DNA of 64,000 nucleotides, from the NCBI GenBank assembly GCA_903908285.1, contig CAIVRH010000048.1, forward strand, positions 124,001-188,000, written 5' to 3'. Position numbers and translations under genes: made by a program. The notes beneath the pieces are model-generated. The model had not been told where the DNA came from, searched no databases, and saw only the letters and a list, made by a program, of their open reading frames with translations. How positions within the stretch are numbered: the stretch's first letter is position 1; every line of letters begins with the position of its first letter. Below, piece after piece: positions 25,055 through 32,426 of this stretch. The DNA comes from an uncultured candidate division Zixibacteria bacterium. GTDB lineage: Bacteria > Zixibacteria > MSB-5A5 > SM1-73.

Positions 25055-25852
25055 TCAGAACGACTCGAAATAAACGATTTTGAATTCTCTTCCCCAGGTA
25101 TCCGCATCTTTCCGGTTTAGAAGCAGATTCTTCAGATTGAACTGCAGTAACAAACGGTTGGAGAAAATCCATTGTGCGCCCACGTTTAGATAACCGTAGC
25201 CCCGCCCGAATAACTCTTCCGAATTATCATCATTCGCTCCCAGATCGTATTCCGCTACCACGCCCAGATTTTCACCTATCAACATATCCGCTCCAAAAAA
25301 GACGGTGACATTCTTATCTTTATCTTCGTTCTCCAGACTGTAGTTTGCTCCGGCATGTAAGCCTATGGGGATGTCACCGGTAGCATATCCTTTGCTTATT
25401 ACCGCATAGAAACCTTTGGACTTGTAGGTGTATCTTTCTAGGCTATCATTATAAGCTCCGTCTCCCTGGGAATCAAATCCCAATACAAAAGCAGGAAAAA
25501 TAAAACTCTCGTTGATCAACCTATATTTGACCGCAAATTCTATTCTCGGATTCCAGTCCGGCTTTCCCTCCCCGATAACGTTCTGGCCTCCGAAGGACAT
25601 TCCCACCATCAGTCTCTTCATCAAACCGATGTCAATACCGAAAATCGATCCTCCTCCGGGGTAAACTCGTATGTCGAAATCGAAACTTCCCCGGGGCAAA
25701 AGCCCCGCCGTGGGGCAATCGATCAGTTTTCGGGGCTGTAAAACGGAATTCGATGTAAATTTGGTTGATGCCGGTTGATTCTCCTGCGCTGTTGCAGACG
25801 AAAAAACAAGAAAAAATACCAGCAGAAATATCCTGGTTTTCATCTTAGTCAT
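25055..25852 (-). CDS. Predicted outer-membrane beta-barrel protein
   Basis: A 265-residue exported protein. Signal peptide MTKMKTRIFLLVFFLVFSSA ends near TAQ. The mature part begins RKLIDCPTAGLLPRGSFDFD and continues with alternating strands rich in Gly and aromatics (GIDIGLMKRLMVGMSFGG; YGYLNVGAQWIFSNRLLLQF), ending in Phe (YFESF). This resembles YjbH-like barrels found in many FCB genomes. GAGGAGGG precedes the ATG. Role unknown; its neighbours are also envelope proteins. Confidence 0.7.
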   Translation of the reverse strand: MTKMKTRIFLLVFFLVFSSATAQENQPASTKFTSNSVLQPRKLIDCPTAGLLPRGSFDFDIRVYPGGGSIFGIDIGLMKRLMVGMSFGGQNVIGEGKPDWNPRIEFAVKYRLINESFIFPAFVLGFDSQGDGAYNDSLERYTYKSKGFYAVISKGYATGDIPIGLHAGANYSLENEDKDKNVTVFFGADMLIGENLGVVAEYDLGANDDNSEELFGRGYGYLNVGAQWIFSNRLLLQFNLKNLLLNRKDADTWGREFKIVYFESF

Positions 25853-25959
25853 CGTTCCCTCCTCATTTTGACGACCACCATATTCTTACTACTTCATTTC
25901 CCCGGAAATCTAAATCATTCCTTTCACTTAGTCAATTGAAAAGATCATCGATTGTGGGC

Positions 25960-26472
25960 TTATCGATATTTATCATAAAAAACGATCTCCTCCAGTTTCT
26001 TCCTGGGTTTAGGATCCGGTATGAATTTCGGATAACCCAAAGGCATAATCTCCACTATTCTCATCTCCTTAGGAATATTCAGAATATCTTTAACCTCATC
26101 CTCTTTGAATGCTCCGATCCAGCAGGTTCCCAGCCCCTCCTCCACCGCCTGGAGGGTCATATGATCCATGGAAATAGATACGTCGACGGTATGGGCAGGC
26201 TGCCCGCAGGTAAGGACATAATCCGCCATGGTAGCACATCCCACGATGATCACCGGAGCTTCGGCCAGAAAATACTGATTATTCGCTGCCACCGCCACCT
26301 TCTTGCGCAGATCTTTGTCTTTAACGATCACGTATCTCCATTCTTGTAGATTTTTGGCGGATGGTGCTAATCTGCCCGCTTCCAGAACGCGCAGCAGCTT
26401 TTCTTCCTCGACAGGTTTATCCTGGTAGCTTCTGATACTTCTTCTAAGTTTGATCGCATCAAACACATTCAT
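25960..26472 (-). CDS. Nitroreductase family flavoprotein
   Basis: A 170-residue protein with the family opening NVFDAIKLRRSIRSYQDKPVEE, the FMN-contact RRSIRSY, the substrate-side APSAKNLQEWRYVIV, and the later GLGTCWIGAF. These enzymes bind FMN and use NAD(P)H to reduce nitro compounds, quinones or, in special cases, other substrates. It is short for the family, with a compact C-terminus (PRKKLEEIVFYDKYR). No neighbour points to the natural substrate. Confidence 0.9.
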   Translation of the reverse strand: MNVFDAIKLRRSIRSYQDKPVEEEKLLRVLEAGRLAPSAKNLQEWRYVIVKDKDLRKKVAVAANNQYFLAEAPVIIVGCATMADYVLTCGQPAHTVDVSISMDHMTLQAVEEGLGTCWIGAFKEDEVKDILNIPKEMRIVEIMPLGYPKFIPDPKPRKKLEEIVFYDKYR

Positions 26473-26509
26473 TCTTCAGCTCCTTGTCAAAAAGCTCGAT
26501 TGCTATATG

Positions 26510-26532
26510 TCCTCTCCCTTCTGGGGAGAGGA
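26510..26532. repeat. TCCTCTCCC hairpin
   Basis: Perfect 9-base arms TCCTCTCCC/GGGAGAGGA with a 5-base loop between the creatininase-family and nitroreductase genes. It belongs to a class of CCTCTCC/GGAGAGG palindromes also seen at 40001-40033 and 63569-63609. Confidence 0.6.
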
Positions 26533-26565
26533 TTCAAGTGAGGGGCATCCCAACTTAAATATGAA

Positions 26566-27309
26566 TCATTGGTAATATTTCTCTTTATTTGCCCATTTAT
26601 TAAATAAATCCAAAATCTCATCCTCTATCTTCTGGATCACCTTTTCCATATAAGCCTTTGCTTTTTTCTGATCGAAATCGGGATAACCTTCATTCTCTTT
26701 ATATAGAATTATGGGACCGGGGGCTGGATAACAGTTCATCCCGTCTTTGATCAGATATGCCATCCCCTTTTTATATCTCTCTTTTAGGACTAAATTTTTA
26801 TCTATAGCCAAAACCGCAGCGTTTTCGTCCAAAGCCGCATGTCCCCCTGTTTCACCGAAGAATTCCTTGGTCAACTCCTCGCACAGCACCCACCAGTGGA
26901 TAACCGCCACCTGTACTTTGTACTGTCGATGCACCAGCATAGCTGCTTTCTTAAGCTCATCTAAGTGCCCTCCGTGTCCGTTCATTACTACAATTCGGGA
27001 AAAACCCTTATCCGCCAAAGAAGATAATATTTCGGTTACGTAACTTTCGAAAGTGGATGAGCTAACGGTAAGGGAGCCGGGATAAGCATACAACGTTCGT
27101 GTGATCCCATAATATACCGGTGGGGCGATTATCGCCTTTATCCTGTCGGCGATCTTTTCGCAGATGTGTACCGGAATGGAAACGTCTGTGCCCAGATGGG
27201 TAACACCGTGGGCTTCGATGGTGCCGATCGGGAGTAAAACGGTATACATCTTCTGGGGAACTAATTCCCCAAACTCCATCCAGTTCAATTCCTCTAATTT
27301 CTTTGGCAT
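26566..27309 (-). CDS. Creatininase-family amidohydrolase
   Basis: A 247-residue metal-dependent hydrolase. The motifs are GTIEAHGVTHLGTD (metal ligands Glu, His and Asp), VVMNGHGGH and GGHAALDENAA, where the last replaces the common AGxxET. Family members cut cyclic or linear amides: creatinine, F420 or mycofactocin precursors, or formamides. I see no mycofactocin or F420 genes nearby, so the substrate is open. AAGGAG is 4 bases before the ATG. Confidence 0.88.
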   Translation of the reverse strand: MPKKLEELNWMEFGELVPQKMYTVLLPIGTIEAHGVTHLGTDVSIPVHICEKIADRIKAIIAPPVYYGITRTLYAYPGSLTVSSSTFESYVTEILSSLADKGFSRIVVMNGHGGHLDELKKAAMLVHRQYKVQVAVIHWWVLCEELTKEFFGETGGHAALDENAAVLAIDKNLVLKERYKKGMAYLIKDGMNCYPAPGPIILYKENEGYPDFDQKKAKAYMEKVIQKIEDEILDLFNKWANKEKYYQ

Positions 27310-27426
27310 GATGCTCCTTAATTAAAGATTCAAAATTCAAAGTTCAAGATTAAGCTCTAATCCCTGCATACAGATAATATATCTACGGTTATATTGGTCA
27401 TTAGTTATTGTTCATTAATCATTTGC

Positions 27427-27546
27427 CATCCGTCATTGGTTTTTTCTTCCTTCTTCCTCTGCCTTTGCGACTGACTTCGGACGACGGTCGGCGTTATGCA
27501 CTACATGGTGCATAACGGCGGACGTTTTTATCCGTCATTCGTCATA
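27427..27546. repeat. ~117-base hairpin repeat, copy C
   Basis: Third copy, about 8 kb from A and B. The hairpin is CGTTATGCAC (27492-27501) with GTGCATAACG (27508-27517). Relative to copy B one stem position has changed on both arms (G-C to T-A), so pairing is kept. It ends in TTTTTATCCGTCATTCGTCAT. Confidence 0.78.
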
Positions 27547-27550
27547 TCTA

Positions 27551-28210
27551 CTATTTCCCATATTCCAGTACATAAATAGTTGTTTCCTCTGGCAAATTAT
27601 TTTTGGAAAAACTAGCTGAATTCTTTCCCACCTTAACCACATTATTTTTTCCTTTTAAGAACTCATCTACCGCAGCCAGAGAGTCATTCTTCCTGAATGG
27701 CATCCGGTAGTGCATGGGTATCGCCACCTTGGGATTTAAGCTGGCAACCACTCTGGTGGCAGCAACCGCATCGATGGTGAAGATTCCACCTGTCGGGACA
27801 AACAGAATATCTACCGGACCGATCTCTTTGATCTGGGTTGAAGAGAGCTCTGTCCCCAGATCCCCCAGATGAACGAAATTAATTCCGCCCAATTCCCAGG
27901 TAAAAACGGTATTCTTCCCCCTTCGGCTTCCCTCCTGTGCATCATGAAATGAAGCCACCCCCTTGAATTTGATTAAACTTACCTCCTTCTCTCCGGTTCC
28001 TCTAATCACCTGCGGCTTCCCCTTAACCATGGATACGTAATTATGATCAAAGTGCTCGTGTGAAACCAAACATACTTCCGCGCTTACCTCCGGCATGGGA
28101 TAACCTAAAGTTTCATCATACGGATCGGTGATAATTCTTATCCTGTCATTATAAACCAGAAAACAACTGTGCCCCAGCCATTTTATGGTCACCTCGTTTT
28201 TGTCCGGCAT
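27551..28210 (-). CDS. Metallo-beta-lactamase-fold hydrolase (UlaG-like)
   Basis: A 219-residue protein. TIKWLGHSCFLVYND opens the UlaG-like branch of the metallo-beta-lactamase superfamily, and SHEHFDHNYV is the HxHxDH metal motif. HLGDLGTELS and the C-terminal AIPMHY complete the ligand set. Proteins of this branch (UPF0173) are usually uncharacterised hydrolases, L-ascorbate-6-phosphate lactonase being one known activity. AAGGAG precedes the ATG. Confidence 0.88.
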   Translation of the reverse strand: MPDKNEVTIKWLGHSCFLVYNDRIRIITDPYDETLGYPMPEVSAEVCLVSHEHFDHNYVSMVKGKPQVIRGTGEKEVSLIKFKGVASFHDAQEGSRRGKNTVFTWELGGINFVHLGDLGTELSSTQIKEIGPVDILFVPTGGIFTIDAVAATRVVASLNPKVAIPMHYRMPFRKNDSLAAVDEFLKGKNNVVKVGKNSASFSKNNLPEETTIYVLEYGK

Positions 28211-28265
28211 ACACCGCTCCTTACCCTACTGGTTTTATTTGGGAGTACGAAGAATGTCGTTGGAT

Positions 28266-29228
28266 TCATTCACCTCTCATTTCCATTTTAAAATCTAAAT
28301 CCTCTCCCGGATGATCGTCCCGGTCTGAGATCCTTACATATAAACTCATCTGGGAAGAATAAAAGATCAACCGGTAAAACGAATGGAACACTACGAAAAG
28401 CTGCTGTAAGAGAAAAGCAATGAAAATAAAAATTCCGGTGGGAGATATTCCGCTGACCAATTTATACATACCCCCGTAGAATAAAATAACGCCGACCAGA
28501 ATTATACTCAATAAATAATATAAACATAAAGTCGAGGATAAATTCGTCCATACGAATCTGAATGCTTTCCTGATCACCACCCAGATATGGTCATCTTCCT
28601 TCTCCAGCATAAATATCCTAAGGTAATCTCCCAGCATATTACAGCAAAAATATAATATCAAAGCTATAAGAATCTTACTTATCGTCCGCCATGAAGTTAA
28701 AACCCATAGCGACCCTTCTCCCACCACCATTCCCAATATGGCAATGAAGATCAGCCAGATTAGAAATGCGAATAAATACAAAGGGATCATCAGTAAACCG
28801 ATCTTAAACATCCCCCCGAAATATTTTCCGCAAGCGGCAAAGAATCCCTCCGTTCCGCTTCCCGATGTAACCGTGGGGGTGTCTTTAACCCTTCTTTTGG
28901 CTTGATCCCGTAAGACTCCCCAGAATCCCCCGGAAAGAAAGATATAGGCTATTATGATTAAGATACTCGTCAATATAAACATGAAAACATAGATGGATAG
29001 AGTTCTCCTCCAGTAATATACAAAATCTATAACAAGAGAGGGATTAAATCCGGTGAGGAAATTGGAAGCTTTTATATTCGCGGCAAAGCTGGTGGAAAAC
29101 ATCAGGTATAAAGGCACCCCTAAAATCAAAGAGGTGACCAGCTTGAAGATCAGCATGATTCCGATTAGGTATTTGGTTGCCCAAACGTTTTTAATCCCTT
29201 CCATGAATGAAACTAAGATATGTTTCAT
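28266..29228 (-). CDS. Multi-pass membrane protein, unknown
   Basis: A protein of about 320 residues with roughly six hydrophobic segments (for example LIGIMLIFKLVTSLILGVPL, IYVFMFILTSILIIIAYIF, IGLLMIPLYLFAFLIWLIF). I do not recognise a characterised family; the layout resembles large predicted permease-like or DUF-type membrane proteins. I take the ATG at 29228 as start. An earlier in-frame ATG (29309) would overlap the upstream peptidase by 49 bases and adds an unlikely N-terminus. Neither start has a strong ribosome-binding site. It lies 32 bases behind the M1 peptidase. Confidence 0.7.
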   Translation of the reverse strand: MKHILVSFMEGIKNVWATKYLIGIMLIFKLVTSLILGVPLYLMFSTSFAANIKASNFLTGFNPSLVIDFVYYWRRTLSIYVFMFILTSILIIIAYIFLSGGFWGVLRDQAKRRVKDTPTVTSGSGTEGFFAACGKYFGGMFKIGLLMIPLYLFAFLIWLIFIAILGMVVGEGSLWVLTSWRTISKILIALILYFCCNMLGDYLRIFMLEKEDDHIWVVIRKAFRFVWTNLSSTLCLYYLLSIILVGVILFYGGMYKLVSGISPTGIFIFIAFLLQQLFVVFHSFYRLIFYSSQMSLYVRISDRDDHPGEDLDFKMEMRGE

Positions 29229-29260
29229 GAAGCTTGACTTACTTAATATGCTTACCCTTT

Positions 29261-31123
29261 TTAGAAAGAAGTAATACAGTGGACGAATGTTTCCAACCCG
29301 AAAAAGCATTGGGTGAACAATTTCAGGACGGCTGAATCTTCGGCTTCGGTCGTCAGGCTGTTATTATTGATGTTGACCTCCAGGGCAATCTTGTCGTCCG
29401 GATCGATGATCGCCGATTTGATCTTTGAATCGGTCTCCATCTCTATTCTATGCCATCTCTCTTTGCCATCCCAGGTCTGCTTGATTTTCTCCCCGCTTGC
29501 GAATTCCATCGAAATATCCACCGGTATGACCACCTCGCCCAATCTTTTCAACAATACTTCGGTCTGGAACCCCCCCTGGGTCGAATCGCTTTTAACCGGC
29601 TCGCTTCTTATGCTTGCCACCTCGTAGTCGCATAAACCGGTTCCGAAAAGCACCTGCTCGAATACGGGATCAAAATCTTCTCCTGTCATCTCCAGAACCA
29701 ACCGGGTGAAATCCCGGGTGCGGGGATGTTTAAATCTGTATCTTTGGAAATATCCTTTAAGCAATTCATCCATCTTTTCTTTGCCCATATAATTCCCCAT
29801 AGTCTGCAGGAGGAGAGAAGCTTTGGAATAGACATTGGCTCGATAGCTTAAGTAATCCATAAACTCCCAGGAATTTTTGACCGGCGGGTCGCTTTGGGGA
29901 TCCAATAGATAAGTCAATTTATTGATATTTTCATCGTTAATATTGATACCCCATAAATCCACCAGATTCGCCTTGGTCCCAAACTTCTCTTCCATGGCTT
30001 TGGATTCGGAATAGGTGGCAAATCCCTCATCCAGCCAGGCTTCTTCAAACTCGTTGGATGCCACCACCCCGTACCACCATTGATGGGCGATCTCGTGGAA
30101 AAGAACCATCGCATCCAATCTTATAATATCCGGAGGGAAATCGGAGGGGACGCAGGTTACCAGCATGGGATATTCCATCGCCCCTCCCCCCCAGCCAATC
30201 CTGATATCCGCAATGGTAAACTTCCGGTAGGGATATTTACCGAAACTTGAATCGTAATATCTCAAAGCAAATTCCGCAGCATCCAATATCCTGGATGCCG
30301 CTTTGGCATGTTCGGGTTTGTAAAGGAAATCAATCTCTATTCCATCCACCGTCCGTTTGGAGATTAAATAATCCGGGCTTGCCACCCAGACAAAATCGTG
30401 CACGTCTTCCGCCTGGAAAACGAAGGTGACGGTGGAATCCTGATTTCCTCTCTTCTCGGTTAAATAACCGGTTGCTCCGATTAGGTAATTTGCCGGAACC
30501 GTTATGTCAACGTCATATTTCCCAAAATCCGCAAAGAACTCGCTGTTGAAATGGTATTGATGGGCATTCCATTTGCCGTCATTCTGCAAGACCGCCATTT
30601 TGGGAAACCACTGGCCGATCATATAATCCTTTCCCGAGTATCCCATCCGCATGAAAATTTGGGGTAAGTTGACGGTAAAGTCAATTTTGATTTTGACGGA
30701 TTCCGCCGGAGACAATGGTTGGGATAGCGGCAGTTTCATTATCGTCTCATCGATTATCCAGCATCCGGTCAAATCAAACCCGGAGCCAATTTCCACCTGT
30801 TTGATGTTTATTGATCCCTTGTATTCTTTTCCCCTTCTGAATCTTTCCGGAAGAAGACTCTCTTTCATAAAAATAGTTGAATCGCTTTGAAAAGCATTGG
30901 GATAAAGATGGAGAAAAAGCGTATCTGCAGGTTTGGCGGAGGTATTCACAAAAGTAATGGTTTCATACCCCTGCAGTTTCTTCCCCAGTGTGTCCAGTTT
31001 TACTTCGATCCGGTAATTTGCCACACAGGCAGCTGGTGGCGTTTCTACCTGGCAGAAACCAGGTATGGTAAGAATAAAGGTGTGGATAAATACAAGAAGC
31101 CATGATGGGAGAAGAAGTCGCAT
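29261..31123 (-). CDS. M1-family zinc aminopeptidase, exported
   Basis: A 620-residue protein with an N-terminal signal peptide (cut near GFCQ). The zinc site is H343-E344-x2-H347 with E366 in NEFEEAWLDEGFA, and the substrate-side motif is GGGAMEYP (in place of GAMEN). The N-terminal about 230 residues are the beta-saddle domain. It trims peptides, probably in the periplasm. AAGGAAGAAG precedes the ATG. It sits between an HDAC-like gene and a membrane protein on one strand. Confidence 0.9.
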   Translation of the reverse strand: MRLLLPSWLLVFIHTFILTIPGFCQVETPPAACVANYRIEVKLDTLGKKLQGYETITFVNTSAKPADTLFLHLYPNAFQSDSTIFMKESLLPERFRRGKEYKGSINIKQVEIGSGFDLTGCWIIDETIMKLPLSQPLSPAESVKIKIDFTVNLPQIFMRMGYSGKDYMIGQWFPKMAVLQNDGKWNAHQYHFNSEFFADFGKYDVDITVPANYLIGATGYLTEKRGNQDSTVTFVFQAEDVHDFVWVASPDYLISKRTVDGIEIDFLYKPEHAKAASRILDAAEFALRYYDSSFGKYPYRKFTIADIRIGWGGGAMEYPMLVTCVPSDFPPDIIRLDAMVLFHEIAHQWWYGVVASNEFEEAWLDEGFATYSESKAMEEKFGTKANLVDLWGININDENINKLTYLLDPQSDPPVKNSWEFMDYLSYRANVYSKASLLLQTMGNYMGKEKMDELLKGYFQRYRFKHPRTRDFTRLVLEMTGEDFDPVFEQVLFGTGLCDYEVASIRSEPVKSDSTQGGFQTEVLLKRLGEVVIPVDISMEFASGEKIKQTWDGKERWHRIEMETDSKIKSAIIDPDDKIALEVNINNNSLTTEAEDSAVLKLFTQCFFGLETFVHCITSF

Positions 31124-31231
31124 ACTTCTTCCTTAAATTAAGGTGTGGAATAAACCGGCGGTGAATAACTGGAGATTTTGGTTCGTTGATCTTTAAAAAG
31201 AATATAGACCTCCCGTAATCCTTCGGAATTC

Positions 31232-32233
31232 CTATGCTCTTTTGTTTCGTCCCGCCAGAGCCAAGATATGTTTTTCCACCGAAGCAGAAAGAGAGGTGGA
31301 ATTGTATCCCCCTTCCAAAACAGATACCAATCGTCCCTCGCAGCATTCAGCTGCTAATCTGGTGATCACTTCGGTCATCTTTTTGTATCCCGTTTCGGAT
31401 AAATTGATTTGAGCTAAAGGATCGTCTTCGTGCGCATCGAATCCGGCGGAGATGAAGATAAAATCGGGCGAGAATTTTGAAGCCATGGGGAAAAGTATGT
31501 TTTCGAAAACCTCGATATATTCCAACTCCCCGCTTCCCGCACACATGGGCATGTTGAAGGTGTATCCCTCTCCCTCTCCCTCTCCTACCTCGTTTTCGCT
31601 TCCCGTACCCGGGTAGTGGGGGTATTGATGTATGCTGAAGTAAAATACCGAGGGATCGGACCAGAAGATGTTCTGCGTCCCGTTTCCGTGATGCACGTCC
31701 CAGTCCACCAGAAATATTTTTTTCAAGCCGAATTTCTTTTGCACGTATCTAGCACCTATTGCCACATTATTGAAGATGCAAAAACCCATAGCCTTGTCTT
31801 TTTCCGCATGATGTCCCGGAGGTCGTACTGCGCAAAAAGCGTTTTTTACCCTTTGATCCATCACTGTATCCACCGCTGCCATTACTCCCCCCGCTGCTAG
31901 CAGCGCTACTCGGTACGATTCCGGACTCACCCGGGTGTCCGGGTCCAGCATTCCCCCCCCGTTCTTGCAAATCCTCTCCACCGTTTTGATGTAGGAGGAA
32001 TCATGTACCGTCTCCAGCCATTCTATCGCTGCGGGATATGGCTCGATATTTTTCAGCCTGGATAAAATCCCCTTCTTTTCCAAATGTTCGATAAGCAAAG
32101 AAAGCCGCTCGCTGCTTTCGGGATGATTCTGTCCGGAATCATGTTTTAAGTAATCGGGATGGAAAACAAAACCGGTGGAAAGATTGTTGTTCGTCTTCTT
32201 CTGATTGTCTTTGTGATTCTTCTTCTCGTCCAT
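31232..32233 (-). CDS. Histone-deacetylase-family (AcuC/APAH-like) deacetylase
   Basis: A 333-residue member of the arginase/deacetylase fold. RPPGHHAEKDKAMGFC, WDVHHGNGTQ and SAGFDAHEDDPLA hold the catalytic His pair and the zinc-binding Asp and His residues, all present. Bacterial relatives remove acetyl groups from polyamines or from acetyl-lysine of enzymes such as acetyl-CoA synthetase. A polyamine substrate would fit the spermidine-synthase-like and DHS-like genes of the window, but this is inference. The first about 20 residues are a charged extension. Confidence 0.9.
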   Translation of the reverse strand: MDEKKNHKDNQKKTNNNLSTGFVFHPDYLKHDSGQNHPESSERLSLLIEHLEKKGILSRLKNIEPYPAAIEWLETVHDSSYIKTVERICKNGGGMLDPDTRVSPESYRVALLAAGGVMAAVDTVMDQRVKNAFCAVRPPGHHAEKDKAMGFCIFNNVAIGARYVQKKFGLKKIFLVDWDVHHGNGTQNIFWSDPSVFYFSIHQYPHYPGTGSENEVGEGEGEGYTFNMPMCAGSGELEYIEVFENILFPMASKFSPDFIFISAGFDAHEDDPLAQINLSETGYKKMTEVITRLAAECCEGRLVSVLEGGYNSTSLSASVEKHILALAGRNKRA

Positions 32234-32426
32234 ATTTGTCCGCTTCCCCCATTCTTACCAATTGAGTTTCCGATTTCTCTTTCGGTTAAATCTCTTCAAC
32301 CTGATTTTCCCCGCAAACGAAAAGTTGATCCCACATCGACGCTTAGCATTCAGCCGTGTTACCTATTCATCTGCTTATCAACCTTACCCCTATCAATATA
32401 ATAAAATGTACGATTCAACGGAATAA

